Source of the DNA: Cepaea nemoralis
Taxonomy: Eukaryota > Mollusca > Gastropoda > Stylommatophora > Helicidae
Direction: 5' to 3'
DNA: 64,000 nucleotides
Assembly: GCA_014155875.1 (NCBI GenBank)
Contig: JACEFZ010021391.1
Location: forward strand, 87,001 to 151,000
The notes under the pieces are model-generated. The model saw nothing but the letters and a program-made list of their open reading frames with translations, made no database searches and was not told the DNA's origin. The translations under genes and the position numbers were made by a program. Each line of letters begins with the position of its first letter. Position 1 is the first letter of the stretch. Of this stretch, positions 32,701 to 44,800 are shown piece after piece.

Positions 32701-33854
32701 ACCCACTCCCATACGAATCCGGATACGCCTTTGATTGTCATCTGAATTGGCAGGTCTCCCATTACCGTAAACATAACTTTGTTAGCGAGAAATCACTAGT
32801 TGTTCAGCAAAACATCAAAGGAATGTCGCCGCTTTCAATGATTTAAGTTGTTTTTGGACCTATCAAAGACATATTCCTTGGGTGGGGGTAAATATAAGAC
32901 GGCAGGAAAAATTTCATAACGATGCAACAGACAGTTTTCAAAATAATTGATCGTGAATGAAGGCATTCAAATCGGAACGTACTATAGGTGATCCCAATCT
33001 ACTATACCCCACCAGCCTCTGGATGCTTATCTCACTTTTACTCAACCAAGGGACGCTACCCTATCACACCACGCCCTGAAAGCCTGACTCAACTCTGGTA
33101 TCTATTCTATGGTAACAGAAGTGTGTATTATACAAATGAGAATGATGATGTTGAGTAGGTTGATGATGAGATAGACCTAGAGGCTACTATGATTGTCGAG
33201 ACAAGCAAGCACTGGAGTAGCCTCAGGGGGAAGTTGTCATCACCGGAAAGTCCCCGAGTGGAACGCTACAGGTCATCTCGGTAACAGGTCTCACCGAATG
33301 TAGCCAGACTTCCATCAAGGTATTGTCTTCTCACGAATGGATGGATGGTGATCGTTCTGAATGGACTGGTTCCGGAAACCTCTCGTCAGTGATGAAGAGC
33401 GTCATAGAACATTCTGTATTGCCTCAACCGCTCACGAAGTGTGAGTGTATAAGTCTGATGTAGTCAATCTGTGGAAAGAGAGCCTTAGTTGACATCCTAT
33501 TCTATGTTTTAATGTTCTTCTATAAGAGAAATTGGTATTATGAAAGGTTACCAACTGGCAATATCATAATGAGATGGTGGTGTTGAATGTCTACCATGAT
33601 CGTAGGAAATTACCATGGTTCTCTTGCAGTCTCGCAGCTTGCAATGGGGCCTCATAAGGCTTAACTACAGCAGAGTCCATAGTGGATAATACCTATGTAA
33701 GTCCTACCATTGTCTGCCCAGGGCGTAGCACGTGGAGGTGAAGAGAGGTCTTGGTCAGCATAAACCTCGACCCTGGCACCCCAGCCCTCTGCCCACATAC
33801 ATTTCGTTTCATGACTGATTTTGTTTTCTGTCTTTTTATTTGTCCATACTTGAT
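32701..33854. other. Unassigned sequence
   Basis: About 1.15 kb with no supported feature. Confidence 0.5.
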
Positions 33855-34097
33855 GCCGGCTCTGTGGCGAGGGAGTTACAAACGCAATTCGTAATCACAC
33901 ATACTGCGTTAGAAACACAGCTGTAGACGATTTGAAAGCAGATCGTATTGCTTTGTTTTCATACAATGGTGCGAATGTCGGTCGTCAAGAAAGTAGTGGA
34001 ATATTACTAAAAGTAAACTTGCAAAGACATCACAAATGTCTAAACAAAAATGATGGGGTTGACTGCGACGTCCTGTAAAGGATATGCAACTAACATG
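33855..34097 (+). mobile_element. tRNA-derived SINE (family S1)
   Basis: A degraded tRNA-like head (GTGGCGAGGGAGTTAC ... TGCGTTAGAAACAC) is followed by the shared 3' module GGGGTTGACTGCGACGTCCT and then GTAAAGGATATGCAACTAAC. The same module ends copies at about 48980, 52335 and 62390. Confidence 0.7.
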
Positions 34098-34689
34098 CTT
34101 AATGCTATCACGATAATGTGCCGCTGTTGTATTGTGCTCGAAGTTAATATTTCGGTTGTAAGATTAGATGTCTCAGTTGTTCTTGTAGATTTTGTCTCCA
34201 GTTGATGTGTTCCACGAAAATCAGTTTGATGGAAACATCTGCATTTGAACGTTTTTGTTGTTTGTCTAACCCCTTAGTCACATTTTTCATTAAGTTGGTT
34301 ATAACGGATATACCGTTAATGTACGCATATAGTAATGTTTAATCATATCAAAGATTGCGCACGTTAAAAATCCCTTCGCAGTTGGAACTCGAAAAATAGA
34401 GTAGCCTAACGGCGCTGCACGAGCAAAATTTGGAGTAAAAAATCTACCCAAAGTAATTCAGGATTCTCGCCGGTGCTACGGAGTTCTGTCACTGAGCTGA
34501 GTGTTTCCGGACTCAGGCTTGAGTTAGGAGTAGAACTGAGCACTTATGGGTTACACCCGTGTGCCGCGATGTTGATCCCTTGACTAAACTAGAAACTAAC
34601 TAAACTAATCATATCAAGGAAAAAAACTTCCCTGTGTCATCAATGATATACTTCAGTCTTTGTTGTACGAGTGCGATCTCTGCTGGTAT
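34098..34689. other. Unassigned sequence
   Basis: Nothing recognised. Confidence 0.5.
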
Positions 34690-34910
34690 ATGCCGAGGCT
34701 AATCATGAGTTGAGTCACGAACCGACATCACAGCAGTCGGAGCATTCCTTAACGTCAACAGCCAGCGAAGAGTCCCAATACTAATGGTACAAGCAGTAGT
34801 CTGATAATATGTCCGTTTGCCCTTTCCCCGGCGTGGTGGCCAGGTCCTAAGGTCACGCACTGCAGCACCGTTCTCTCTAGGTCGTGATGATCTATCCATT
34901 CTTCTCCGAA
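34690..34910 (-). pseudogene. RNase H-type LINE 3' end, minus strand
   Basis: The plus-strand ACCGACATCACAGCAGTCGG and CAACAGCCAGCGAAGAGTC correspond to the same segment at 47886-47950 (ACCGACATCGCTGCACTCAG, CAACAGCCAGCAAAGCGTC). Both are reverse complements of the 3' end seen at 23590-23640. Confidence 0.6.
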
Positions 34911-34984
34911 GCTAATCATGTACTCGTCAAGGGGTTTGTTTCTCGTGTAGATGGTTGGAGATCAATGCCTCTAGGCGTATGTGC

Positions 34985-35420
34985 AACAGACTCGGCTTTG
35001 AAAATGGCAGATTGCATGATCCGAGCCGGGTGAATATCATAGAGACGACGCAGTTTGTGAGCTTATCACTGATTTTCTCTATGGCATGCAGGTATGCCGG
35101 GTAATGAATAAGTGGATAAGTTGGCTGCTCTGATCCTCATGGTGGAGAGCTATTTTACGATAAGAGTGACATGCTGAAGACTCTTGGATTAGGTTCGGAG
35201 TGCAAGTGAGTGTATTTATATTTGGAGAGACTGATTCAGTAGGGAGAGAGTAGAGGTTCTGATCAACACTCAACACACAGAAGAAAAGAAATTTGGACTT
35301 TTCATCCAGCTGTTACTAGGGCTATCCCTATATGACTTTTAAAGAGGGCAACGGTGCATCTGTGGGAATATCCCGAGTGAGTGATGTCTATTCTGGAACG
35401 ACATATTCACCACATGGTGT
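34985..35420 (+). pseudogene. RNase H-type LINE 3' fragment, plus strand
   Basis: At about 35090 the reading CCG GGT AAT GAA TAA GTG GAT AAG matches the RNase H end PGNE-VDKLA with one stop. It runs to GTGGGAATATCCCGAGTGAG and TGATGTC at about 35390, the conserved 3' end of this LINE family. No open frame remains. Confidence 0.6.
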
Positions 35421-35519
35421 AGGACCTTGACTTTCCCATATTATTTATACCTGTCTCTGATTCTTTACTTCGGACGTATTTAAATGTATGTGCCTTATTG
35501 ATTTCTTTGAGAAACACCC

Positions 35520-38500
35520 TGGTCCTCCAGGTTGGGGGTGAAGCGTGGGGTTAACATCCCCACCTTTGTAAAAACCTTTCTTTGTTACGAAACAAATACA
35601 TGAGCCTCGATATCGGACTGACTTATCTGGACAACGACCTTGGAACGTTAAAGGACTTTTGAGATTTGGAACATGGAATGTACGGACACTATATCGAGCT
35701 GGAGCAGCCGAAGAACTAACCCGGGAGCTGGTTGAATATCAAATGGATATAACAGCAATTCAAGAAATAAGGTGGCCAGGAGAGGGTACTTTAGAGCAAA
35801 ATGGAATGATTATAATATACGGAGGAAACACCCAAAATAAACAGGAATTAGGAACAGGATTTGTCATCAAAAAAGAGTTATGGGGAAACGTTTTAAACTT
35901 TAAAGCTTTTAATGACAGGATTAGTAAATTACGAATAAAAGGTAAATGGAAAAATATAACGATGATTAATGTACATGCACCTACTGAAGAGAAAGAAGAT
36001 GATATTAAAGAAGACTTTTATAATGATCTGGAAGATGTCATAGAAGAAACCCCCAAACAGGACATCCTGATTGTGCTGGGAGACTTCAATGCAAAAATAG
36101 GTAGAGAGCAAACTAATAAAAAAGTGGCCGGTATGGAAAGCCTACATACAACTTCAAATGATAATGGATGGAGAGTCATCAACCTGGCAGAAGCCAAAGG
36201 ACTGCAGATTAGCAGTACCAGACTACAAAGAAAGGATATACACAAACAAACTTGGAAATCATGTGACAAGAGAACCTATAATCAAATAGATCACATTTTA
36301 ATTAACAACAGAAATGCATCAAACATACAGCAAGTCAGAAGTTATAGAGGAGCTGAGTGCCACAGTGACCACTTCCTCGTTGGAGCAAAATTTAAAATAA
36401 AACTTAAGAGAGCTTTCTATACTAAATTACAAAGATTACACCCAACATATAACAGAGAAAAACTACAAGACATTACAGTCAAAGAGAAATTTACAGATGA
36501 AATAAAATGTAAACTTGAAACTCTGCAAAACCCTTCGGAGGAAAGCGTTGACCAAACTTGGTTGAACATCAAGAATACAATTCAATCTACCGCAGAAGAA
36601 TGTCTCGGTGTGTTAACCACGCATAGAAAGAACAGATGGTTCAATCAAAAATGTGAAGAAGCAGTCATTAGGAAGAAGAATGCCAGACATGTATGGTTAA
36701 ATGACATCAATAACATCCAAAAGGAAGAGCATTATAGAAATGAATGTAAAGAGGCTACAAAAATAGTCAGACAGCAGAAGCGAGAATATATGAGTAATAT
36801 AATCAAAGATATGGAAACTAATCACCAGAAAAATGAATCCAGAAAATTTTTTAAAGAACTGAAGTCAATGAAACGAGGGCACCAACAAAACACATATGGT
36901 TTAAAAGACAAAAATGGGAATATGATAAATACCAATGAGGAAATGTGCAACACATGGAAAGAATATTTTATTGAATTACTAAATTGTGAAGCTCCAAGTA
37001 ACATTTTCCCACAGGAAGAGGTTCTAAGATGCGAACCACAAATTGAAGAACCTACATTTGAAGAAATCCTATATGTAATCACACGACTTAAAAACAATAA
37101 GGCAACTGGGACTGATGGAATTGCTGCTGAATTTATAAAGGCAGGTGGCCATGCATTACATCTAAAGCTATACGAACTAATAATAAAAATCTGGAGGACA
37201 GAAGAATTACCCCATGACTGGAAAGAGTCATTATTGATACCTATCTTTAAGAAAGGAGACAAGTTCCAATGTGGAAATTATAGAGGAATATCACTACTGT
37301 CCACAAGCTATAAGATACTATCCGCAGTATTACTAAATAGACTAAAACCATATTCAGAAGACATATTAGGTGACTACCAGGCGGGTTTTAGACAAAACAG
37401 ATCAACAATAGATCAGATATTTATCTTACGACAAATAGCCGAGAAACATTGGGAATATAAAAGAGATCTCCATAACATTTTTGTGGATTTTAAAAAGGCT
37501 TATGATAGTGTCCATAGGAATAGTCTATGGAATGCTATGCAGGAATTTGGAATACCAAGGAAGTTAATCAACATGACCAGACTATGCATGGAAGATACTT
37601 ATAATATAGTAACATATAAAGGCAGGAAATCAGACCCCTTCCAAATAACATCTGGCTTGAAACAGGGTGATGCACTATCGCCGCTACTCTTCAATCTGGC
37701 TCTAGAGAAAGTTGTAAGGAAGATAAAGGAGGAATGTGATATTGGAGGAACATCCAAGCTGCTTGGTTATGCAGATGATATAGATATTATAGGGCAAAGT
37801 GAACAAAAGACATTGGAAATATTGACTCACTTAAAGGAAAAAGCCCAACAGATGGGGCTGGTTATCAACCAAGATAAGACAGAATATATGGTAATTTCAA
37901 GAGACGGAATGGCTAAAAACTCTGGCCACATACAAATAGATAATATGACCATTAAAAGAACGGAAACATACAAATACCTGGGTACAATCTTCAACTGCTC
38001 CAACATCATAAGGGAAGAAATACAAACTAGAATCAACTCTGGAAATAAGATATACTATGCACTACAACATCTACTAAAATCAAAGGCGCTATCTCGTAAC
38101 ACCAAAACCACAATATACAAAACACTGATCAGACCAGTTGTGCTGTATGGCTCTGAAACCTGGAGTACAACGAAAGGAGACGAAGCCTTGTTACAAACCT
38201 TTGAGAACAAAATTTTAAGACGCATCTTTGGGCCCATTAGGGATACACAAAATGGAGTGTGGAAAAGAAGAAGTAACAAAGACATTTATTATCTGTTTAA
38301 GTCGCCGCTAATCACTGGTATCATGAAGGCCAATAGACTACAATGGCTGGGGCATATAGAAAGAATGGAAAATAATAGGGAAACAAAACTCGCTTACACT
38401 CAGGAAATAAATGACTGTAGACCCCGAGGTAGACCAAGAAGACGGTGGAGAGATAATACATGTACAGACCTACAAGCACTTGGAATCAACGACTGGCAAG

Positions 38501-38592
38501 AGAAGGTCCACCAGAGAGACGAATGGAGACGGATTGTATTTGCATCATAGAAACTCAATGGCTCGGAAAGCTGAAGTAGAAGAAGAAGATTG
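35520..38592 (+). mobile_element. RTE-like LINE with an uninterrupted ORF
   Basis: It begins in a leader (CCTCCAGGTTGGGGGTGAAG at about 35523) of the kind found just upstream of RTE-type endonuclease ORFs. It contains one endonuclease plus RT frame and ends about 40 bp after the stop with a GAA-type tandem tail (AGAAGAAGAAGAT, about 38578-38592). I see no clear target duplication. It is the least damaged autonomous-type element in the window. Confidence 0.85.
35572..38550 (+). CDS. RTE-like LINE endonuclease/reverse transcriptase
   Basis: Single open frame of about 990 codons. Numbering below starts at codon 35659 (TTG), where the endonuclease homology begins. The apurinic-like endonuclease (1-245) has Glu36 (AIQEIRW), Asp142/Asn144 (GDFNAK), Asp211 (QIDHIL) and the C-terminal SDH (236-238), the full catalytic set. 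The reverse transcriptase (about 470-770) has PIFKKGD, NYRGISLL, GFRQNRST, FVDFKKAYDS, SGLKQGDALSPLLF and YADD (704-707). The C-terminal domain has LYGSETWS, LQWLGHIERME and RPRGRPRRRWRD. There is no ATG at the domain start. The frame is open back to 35572, so translation may start from an upstream or non-AUG codon. No stop or frameshift is seen. Confidence 0.93.
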   Translation, partial: KPFFVTKQIHEPRYRTDLSGQRPWNVKGLLRFGTWNVRTLYRAGAAEELTRELVEYQMDITAIQEIRWPGEGTLEQNGMIIIYGGNTQNKQELGTGFVIKKELWGNVLNFKAFNDRISKLRIKGKWKNITMINVHAPTEEKEDDIKEDFYNDLEDVIEETPKQDILIVLGDFNAKIGREQTNKKVAGMESLHTTSNDNGWRVINLAEAKGLQISSTRLQRKDIHKQTWKSCDKRTYNQIDHILINNRNASNIQQVRSYRGAECHSDHFLVGAKFKIKLKRAFYTKLQRLHPTYNREKLQDITVKEKFTDEIKCKLETLQNPSEESVDQTWLNIKNTIQSTAEECLGVLTTHRKNRWFNQKCEEAVIRKKNARHVWLNDINNIQKEEHYRNECKEATKIVRQQKREYMSNIIKDMETNHQKNESRKFFKELKSMKRGHQQNTYGLKDKNGNMINTNEEMCNTWKEYFIELLNCEAPSNIFPQEEVLRCEPQIEEPTFEEILYVITRLKNNKATGTDGIAAEFIKAGGHALHLKLYELIIKIWRTEELPHDWKESLLIPIFKKGDKFQCGNYRGISLLSTSYKILSAVLLNRLKPYSEDILGDYQAGFRQNRSTIDQIFILRQIAEKHWEYKRDLHNIFVDFKKAYDSVHRNSLWNAMQEFGIPRKLINMTRLCMEDTYNIVTYKGRKSDPFQITSGLKQGDALSPLLFNLALEKVVRKIKEECDIGGTSKLLGYADDIDIIGQSEQKTLEILTHLKEKAQQMGLVINQDKTEYMVISRDGMAKNSGHIQIDNMTIKRTETYKYLGTIFNCSNIIREEIQTRINSGNKIYYALQHLLKSKALSRNTKTTIYKTLIRPVVLYGSETWSTTKGDEALLQTFENKILRRIFGPIRDTQNGVWKRRSNKDIYYLFKSPLITGIMKANRLQWLGHIERMENNRETKLAYTQEINDCRPRGRPRRRWRDNTCTDLQALGINDWQEKVHQRDEWRRIVFAS

Positions 38593-38838
38593 ATTTCTTT
38601 GGAAGTACTTATTATTCTCTATACTGTTAGTGCTTCAGTATTTTATGGTAGACAGAAGTAAATTCTATGGAGATGTTAACATGCTCAAGATGACTGCTGC
38701 TTTCTTTGGACATATTCATATCAACGTCTGAAGATGAGTGAATAAGTGAATGAAGAAGAAGACGACGAAGAAGAGGAAAAACAGAAGAAGAAGGCGAAGG
38801 GGGAAGGGTGGCAGAGGAGGAGAAGTGGTAGAAGAAGA
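38593..38838. other. Unassigned sequence with GAA/GAC-rich stretch
   Basis: 38748-38830 is rich in AAGAAGAAGACGACG. Otherwise nothing recognised. Confidence 0.5.
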
Positions 38839-38840
38839 AA

Positions 38841-38928
<88 letters not shown>

Positions 38929-38968
38929 GCTACTACTACTACTGCTACTACGGCTACTACTACTACGG

Positions 38969-39053
<85 letters not shown>

Positions 39054-39108
39054 GCTACTACTACGACTACTACTACTACTACTACTACTACTACGGCTAC
39101 TACTACTG

Positions 39109-39139
<31 letters not shown>

Positions 39140-39143
39140 GACG

Positions 39144-39193
<50 letters not shown>
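38839..39193. repeat. (ACT)n trinucleotide microsatellite
   Basis: About 355 bp of ACT/TAC triplets with scattered GCT, GGC and CGA interruptions. The poly-Thr, poly-Leu and poly-Tyr open frames are artefacts. Confidence 0.98.
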
Positions 39194-39195
<2 letters not shown>

Positions 39196-39515
39196 CAGGG
39201 GATGGGAAGGGGACGATAATCGCATTATTTAGATGATGGACAGCTCCAGGGGATGGGAAGGGGACGACAATCGCATCCTATAGATGGTGGACAGCTCTAG
39301 GGGGCGTTAAACATATCCCACAGACAATGGAAAGATCCAGGGGGTGATAAATGCATCGCATAGATGGTGAAGAGCTCCTGGAGAAGACAAATACATGTCT
39401 AGCAATGCGGAGAATTCCATGGGGCAGATACACACATCCCATACATAGTGGACAATTCCATGGAGGAGATAAATACGTCCTATATATGGTGGACAGCTCC
39501 AGGAAGCGAAACATC
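39194..39515. repeat. About 50-bp degenerate tandem repeat
   Basis: Copies headed by GATGGTGGACAGCTCCAGGG recur at about 39233, 39283, 39365 and 39487. The first two are nearly identical and the later ones diverged. Confidence 0.85.
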
Positions 39516-39608
39516 CATACTTACGTATGTTGCTCTGATATACAATAATTTATAGTTTTTCCTTCTGAAACTTAATCCTATCTTGTCTTTTTCAACAACT
39601 CGGATGCA

Positions 39609-39610
39609 AG

Positions 39611-39702
<92 letters not shown>

Positions 39703-39705
39703 CCG
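39609..39705. repeat. (ACAG)n then (GCAG)n microsatellite
   Basis: About 14 ACAG units switch to about 9 GCAG units by one base change. Confidence 0.97.
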
Positions 39706-39899
39706 GGAGGCAGTATGTTGTTTTCTTTTCGTATAGTACTATTCACGCTTGTTTAAGTTGAGGTCAGAGGTCAAAGAGTTATCTCTCACGGCATAAGCAG
39801 TTTAATGCAACAACAAAAAAGTGCTTTTAACCTGCGCGCACCAAATAGGCCAGAATTCCCAGTATTCTAGCACAAGCGACCACGGAAAGACATATCTTG

Positions 39900-40110
39900 T
39901 TGCGATGTAACATTATCTCTTTTAACAATGGAAAATTGTGTTTGGTAACATTGGAAAATTGTGTCATGTAACAATGGAAGATTATGTCCTATAACAGCGG
40001 AAAATTATCTCTTGTAACAACAAAAAATTGTGTCTTGTAACAACGAAAAACTAAATCTTGCAACAATGGATGATTGTCTTGTATCAATGGAAAATGGTAT
40101 CTTATACCTA
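39900..40110. repeat. About 23-bp degenerate tandem repeat
   Basis: Unit TAACAATGGAAAATTGTGTC plus TTG, nine or so diverged copies. Confidence 0.85.
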
Positions 40111-40667
40111 AGAAAAACTGTCTTATTAATAGGAAACAATGTAAACAAGGAAGAGTAATTTACAAGCGAAAGTCCAACATAATGGTAAGTCAGTTGTGCG
40201 TCTTCCCATACCTCCTCATTTCCCTGTGGGAGATCAGGAAACACCATTCTAGTCGAGGAAGTCACGATCGACCACAAAACTACATGTGGTGTAGCCCACA
40301 GATGACTCAATAGCATGCCGACTGCTAGACTTCAAGAGAGCCAAGACTGATGTCCATGATGATGATAGAAGTTAGCACCCACGTCTTGCACTCCCCGCAT
40401 CACAAAGCTACATGGAGTTTTGTGTGTGTTTTGTTTTGTTTTATGCGCTCGCTCGCTCGCTTTGAACTCAAACGTAGCCCATACAAACTACTTCTAGTAG
40501 TTCTGGAATGAATGTTGCATGTAGATTAGCTTTCCATATTAACAGTGTCCCTCGCCATCAGGCGAAGCCACTCCGACTTCAGAGGTACTTGTAATTAACG
40601 TCCCCTAGTCAAGGACGACAGGTCAAAAGTTATCAGTTGGGGCATCTTCATTGCACTCCGGACAGGT

Positions 40668-41015
40668 CTATAGGTGCTCAGATCCTCCTCCCACCTCCAG
40701 CATATGCATCAGCGTTCGGTGGCTAATACTGCCAGTTCTGTGTTGGTTGGCGAGGCACCTCGATTTCCCGATGTACCTCTCGTGTCTGGCCGTGCCAATT
40801 CTTACTCCCAAGTCTTTCATCCTGGACAGCAATGTCGATGCACTGACGTCAAAGTCCTCTGTTCTCGACATATCTTTAAGGACGTTAATAACATCGGCAC
40901 GATCCATGGGCTGGCCATCTGCTAGGGGGTGCAGAGCCAGCCAGTTTATCAGCTCGTTCATTTCCCTCGACTCCCGCATGTCCCGGGTCGAAGATGAAGG
41001 TGACTTTACGGACAC
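40668..41015 (-). pseudogene. LINE C-terminal domain after RNase H
   Basis: PMDRADVINVLKDM, ARHERYIGKSRCLANQHRTG and LMHMLEVGGGSEHL align by eye with the C-terminus of the plus-strand LINE (AMDQADILNALREV, KQEHYAGSQRRLINQHRTG, LRDLLRRGSEHL). A TAG follows SEHL. The next codons would give a CPEC motif, suggesting a lost zinc-binding tail. Confidence 0.8.
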
Positions 41016-41574
41016 CAGACTTCTGCAGCGACTCAGTCCACTGTCTACGTACAGATCCAGCTTCGACCTTCCGAATCATGCTCATTAAATCACTTAGTAC
41101 GCGCACGTTCTTATAATGCTCTGATTCTAGCCATAGGAAAGCATATGTAACTGCCATCATCTTCATCGTCATGCTGTTCGTGGTCATGGAGTAGGCACCA
41201 CTGGATTCTTGAACGGTTCGGCCCGCTGAATGGGCTGTAAATGCCCACGCACTTCTCTGCTGCTTTACAACAGATCCATCAGTATAGATAAGCACTTCGG
41301 GGCTATCTGAGTGTGCATAGATGAGCGCGTTGACCTCTGCATTGACAGCGGCAGGATTCTGCTCTCGGCACCGTCTGTCGAGTGTAATAATACAGGAGAA
41401 GGTGCACTTAAAAGCTGGAGGCACCGGCACCCATTCCTTGCCGGGGTTGATACTGGTAAGACTGCAGACCTGTCTTGCAACATATTCCGCCCGACCCATC
41501 CATGATTTGCCCCTATTTATCCTGTCACCCTTTTCTCTGAATATAGCTATGCAGAGGGTGCCGCTCATCTGCAC
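40885..41574 (-). pseudogene. LINE RNase H domain (frameshifted end)
   Basis: 229 codons on the minus strand. Residues 20-75 are the linker (GKSWMGRAEYVARQVCSLTS, GKEWVPVPPAF). RNase H follows with the first catalytic Asp in IYTDGSVVKQQ, a MTMKMMAVTYAF helix where the usual catalytic Glu appears as Lys, the LSDLMSMI motif and FDPGHAGVEGNERADKLAG. The frame then breaks. The rest of the C-terminus is read from about 41015 to 40668 in another frame. It would normally remove the RNA strand during reverse transcription. Confidence 0.85.
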
Positions 41575-41640
41575 TTATTTTCAAGTATGCACGAGCTCTC
41601 AAGATTTTGATTCTGTGGTTCCACCAAGTTCTCCAAGTCA

Positions 41641-41875
41641 TTTCTTCTCATAACATGTCCAAATAATTTTAACTATCTACGTCTAATGACTCTAATCAGT
41701 TTACGATCTTCATTTATTTCTTGAGAGACTTGTTCATTGATTTTTCTGTCCATCCATGGTATTCTTTGCATGTTCCTCAGAAAACACATTTCCACAGCCG
41801 TCAGATATTTTTCAGCTTGACTGCTCATTATCCGCGCTTCACATCCACACAAATGTACATGTTCTATGTAGCAAC
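41641..41875 (-). pseudogene. RTE-like LINE fragment (family A), minus strand
   Basis: CTTCTCATAACATGTCCAAA and TCCATCCATGGTATTCTTTG match the same segments in the copies at 24400-24660, 53960-54210 and 63065-63270. It encodes, in reverse, part of the post-RT domain (MRSWQAE and RKMQRIPW types). It is sandwiched between two other LINEs. Confidence 0.8.
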
Positions 41876-44800
41876 ATATTGGGCCAAGAGAGAAATGTTA
41901 TTTTCTGTGGTGACTTCAACGCTAAGGGCAGAGCATGGGGAAACACTTCCTCCAATACACAAGGGGAGGAGCTCGAGACTGCACTGGAAACCATCGACCT
42001 GGTTTGTATTAACAGTGGCTGTGTCACCAGGACAGCAAGCCGCCCAGGCGATGAGGACAGTGCTATTGATCTGGCGCTAGTTTCACCTTCACTCACTACA
42101 GTGTGTAGATGGGGTGTCCTAGGACACCATGGCAGCGACCACCACCCGTGCAGCATATTGGTGGAGAAAGGCAGAACCAGGCAGCACAAGCTAAAGGTAA
42201 AGACGTTCCAGTATGACAGTACAGGGCAAGATGTGGTGAGTAAAATAAGACGTGACAAGCGCAGAACGATCCAGGGCAGGAAAAAAAGCTGGGAGCAGCC
42301 ACCGTGGTGGAGTTTCGAGGTGGAGAAGGCTTGGGTGGATAAGCGTAGTGCTGTAAGGAGATGGCAAAATGCCAAGAAGAACAGAGCTGGTCATCCTAGT
42401 CCCTGCTTGCACTTAGAAAGAGAGATGCACACAAAAGTAAGCTATTTCAAAAAACTGGTCAAGGTGGTTAAAAGCGAAAAATGGGCAGAGGTGTGTCAAA
42501 GAGTAAGCACAGACAAGTCACTGAAATTGTTCTGGCGACTACATAAAAGCATGAGTGGTGTAGTCAAGAATAAGAGCATTTCAGACTTCCAAGGTGCTGA
42601 CCTCACCTGGCAGAGGACTGACGAGGACAAGGGCAAAGCCCTCTTTGAACGCTACCTTGAGCAGGGCAACCAGACAGACATGGGAGGCCGAAATCTGGCC
42701 AAGGAGGTCACCTCAGACAGATGCAAGGCCCAGAACACTTCGGAGGAAGACACAGTGACAGTGAAAGAAATCAAGGCTGTGCTTCGACGATCAAAAAACA
42801 GTGCTCCAGGTCCTGATGGCATAAGATACGACGACATAAATAGGTGTACCGACAATGAGCTAGAGAAATTAGCAGACATGTACAACAACAGTATAGGGAG
42901 TGCTAGCATCAAGGAGGAATGGTTACACAGCTATCTGATTCCCTTGCCGAAGCCTGACAAAGACCACAAAAAAATTCAGGGATATCGAATTATAACCATG
43001 CAGAATACAATAGGCAAGCTGCTGGAGAAGGTAATTGCCAGGAAAATATCAAGCCAACTAGAGAGGCAAGGTGTTTTCCCACCTACCCTGGGTGGGTACC
43101 GTCCAAAAAGAGAAACCTGGACCAATGCAGCAGTCTTTGCCCAGGATGTCTATGAAGGTTTCCACGCAGGCACTGAAACCGTTGCTGCAGCGATTGATCT
43201 TGAGGACGCATACAACAGAGTACCACTGGATTTTTTAATGTTTCAGCTTCTTGAACTAAACGTAAGTCCATTCCTCCTTAGTTGGATCGCTGCAGCCCTC
43301 TACCAACGGAAAGTGGTTTTTAGATGTGGCAGTTGGACTTCGGAACCAACAACAATATATCCTGGCCTACCACAGGGATCGCCATTATCTCCGGTACTGT
43401 TCAACGCCTACACAGTGAGAATCACCAGTGAGCAGATCACTGGACCTGGCAGGACATTGTCGTATGCCGATGATATTTTAGTGTATCGTCAGGGTAAGGA
43501 TAGAGAGGAGGTTGCTGTGGAACTACAAACCGAACTCAATCGCATAAGTACTTGGTGTGATGAAGCTGGGGCAATGGTCAACCCAACAAAGGCAACAGTG
43601 ACTTGGTTCTCTTTGAATAATCATATTGTCAACAATCCAACACCAACTGTAATGCTGTGTTCAGAGACGGTGGAAAGAACGCAGGCAATGAATTACCTGG
43701 GAATACGGTTTGATCGAAGCCTTGCTTATAATGTGCACATAGACCAGGTGATAACAAAGGCCAAGCGGGGTTTGGCAGCGATGCGGGTGATGGCGGCAGC
43801 AAACTGTGAGCAGCGCCATCTATGTCTTCTGTACGAGGGGCTGGTCATGTCTGTTTTGGAGTATGCAATGGCAATCCTGACTCTCAGCCATACGCAGATA
43901 GAAAGGATGGAAAGGATACAGAATGAAGCAATGCGCATTATTCTTGGATGTACAAGAGATACAGCATGCAGGGCGATGCGCTACCTTCTTGATTTTCCAA
44001 CCATTGAAGAGAGAATACAAGTTTGCAGGGCACGCGCCTACCTCAGAATTAACGCAAACACACAACATCCACTGCATAGTGAAATTAGGACGGTGAAGGG
44101 CAGCAGGTTAAAAAGAGGACGGTCGTGGATGGGTCAAGCCGAAGACATTCTTCAACAGGTGTGTTCACTTGAGGACTTAGAACCTGGCGAGGAGTGGGTG
44201 CAAGTGCCAACAGACTTCTGCACATCCTTTTCAGTTTGCATCCAACTAGATAGAAAATGCAGACAAGAAAATCCGGCTGCTGTTGAGGCTGAAGTACAAG
44301 CGTTGATTTTCGAGAATTCGCTAGACGGTGACGCGGTCATCTACACAGATGGGTCGGTCGTCCGACATGTGAGAAGCTCATGGGCCTTTACAGCTCGGGC
44401 CGGAGGGAGAATTGTGAAGGAGGACTCTGGTGCTTTCACTGAAACCACAAGTAGCCTGACCATGGAAGTCATGGCAGTAAGTAAAGCAATAACATGGCTC
44501 GAGACACAGACATTCACTAGGGCTTGTTTCCTTAGCGACTCAATGAACATGATCAAGAGGATAGAGGAGGGGTCGATCCGAAGAGAGTGGTTGCTGCCTC
44601 TGAAGCGGTCTAGGCTGGCAAAGATTAGTTTCATCTTCGTGCCAGGTCATGCGGGAGTACAAGGAAATGAGCGGGCTGACAAGCTCGCAGGTGAGGCTAC
44701 TGTGGAGGGCGGACGCGCCATGGACCAGGCTGACATTCTGAATGCTCTACGAGAAGTGAGACTTTTGCGAGAACCAAGTGATGACTGGGAATCTACAACA

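Larger units (their letters stand above)
40358..41640 (-). mobile_element. RNase H-type LINE, 3' part, minus strand
   Basis: In element orientation it runs from the post-RT region (about 41640) through RNase H to a 3' end at about 40358, whose last 210 bp match 29047-29262. It is 5' truncated. It lies back to back with the plus-strand LINE that starts at 41876 and belongs to the same superfamily but a different subfamily. Confidence 0.85.

Noticed and set aside
38746..39232. Two long overlapping frames of poly-Thr, poly-Leu and poly-Tyr
   Set aside because: Products of the ACT microsatellite.
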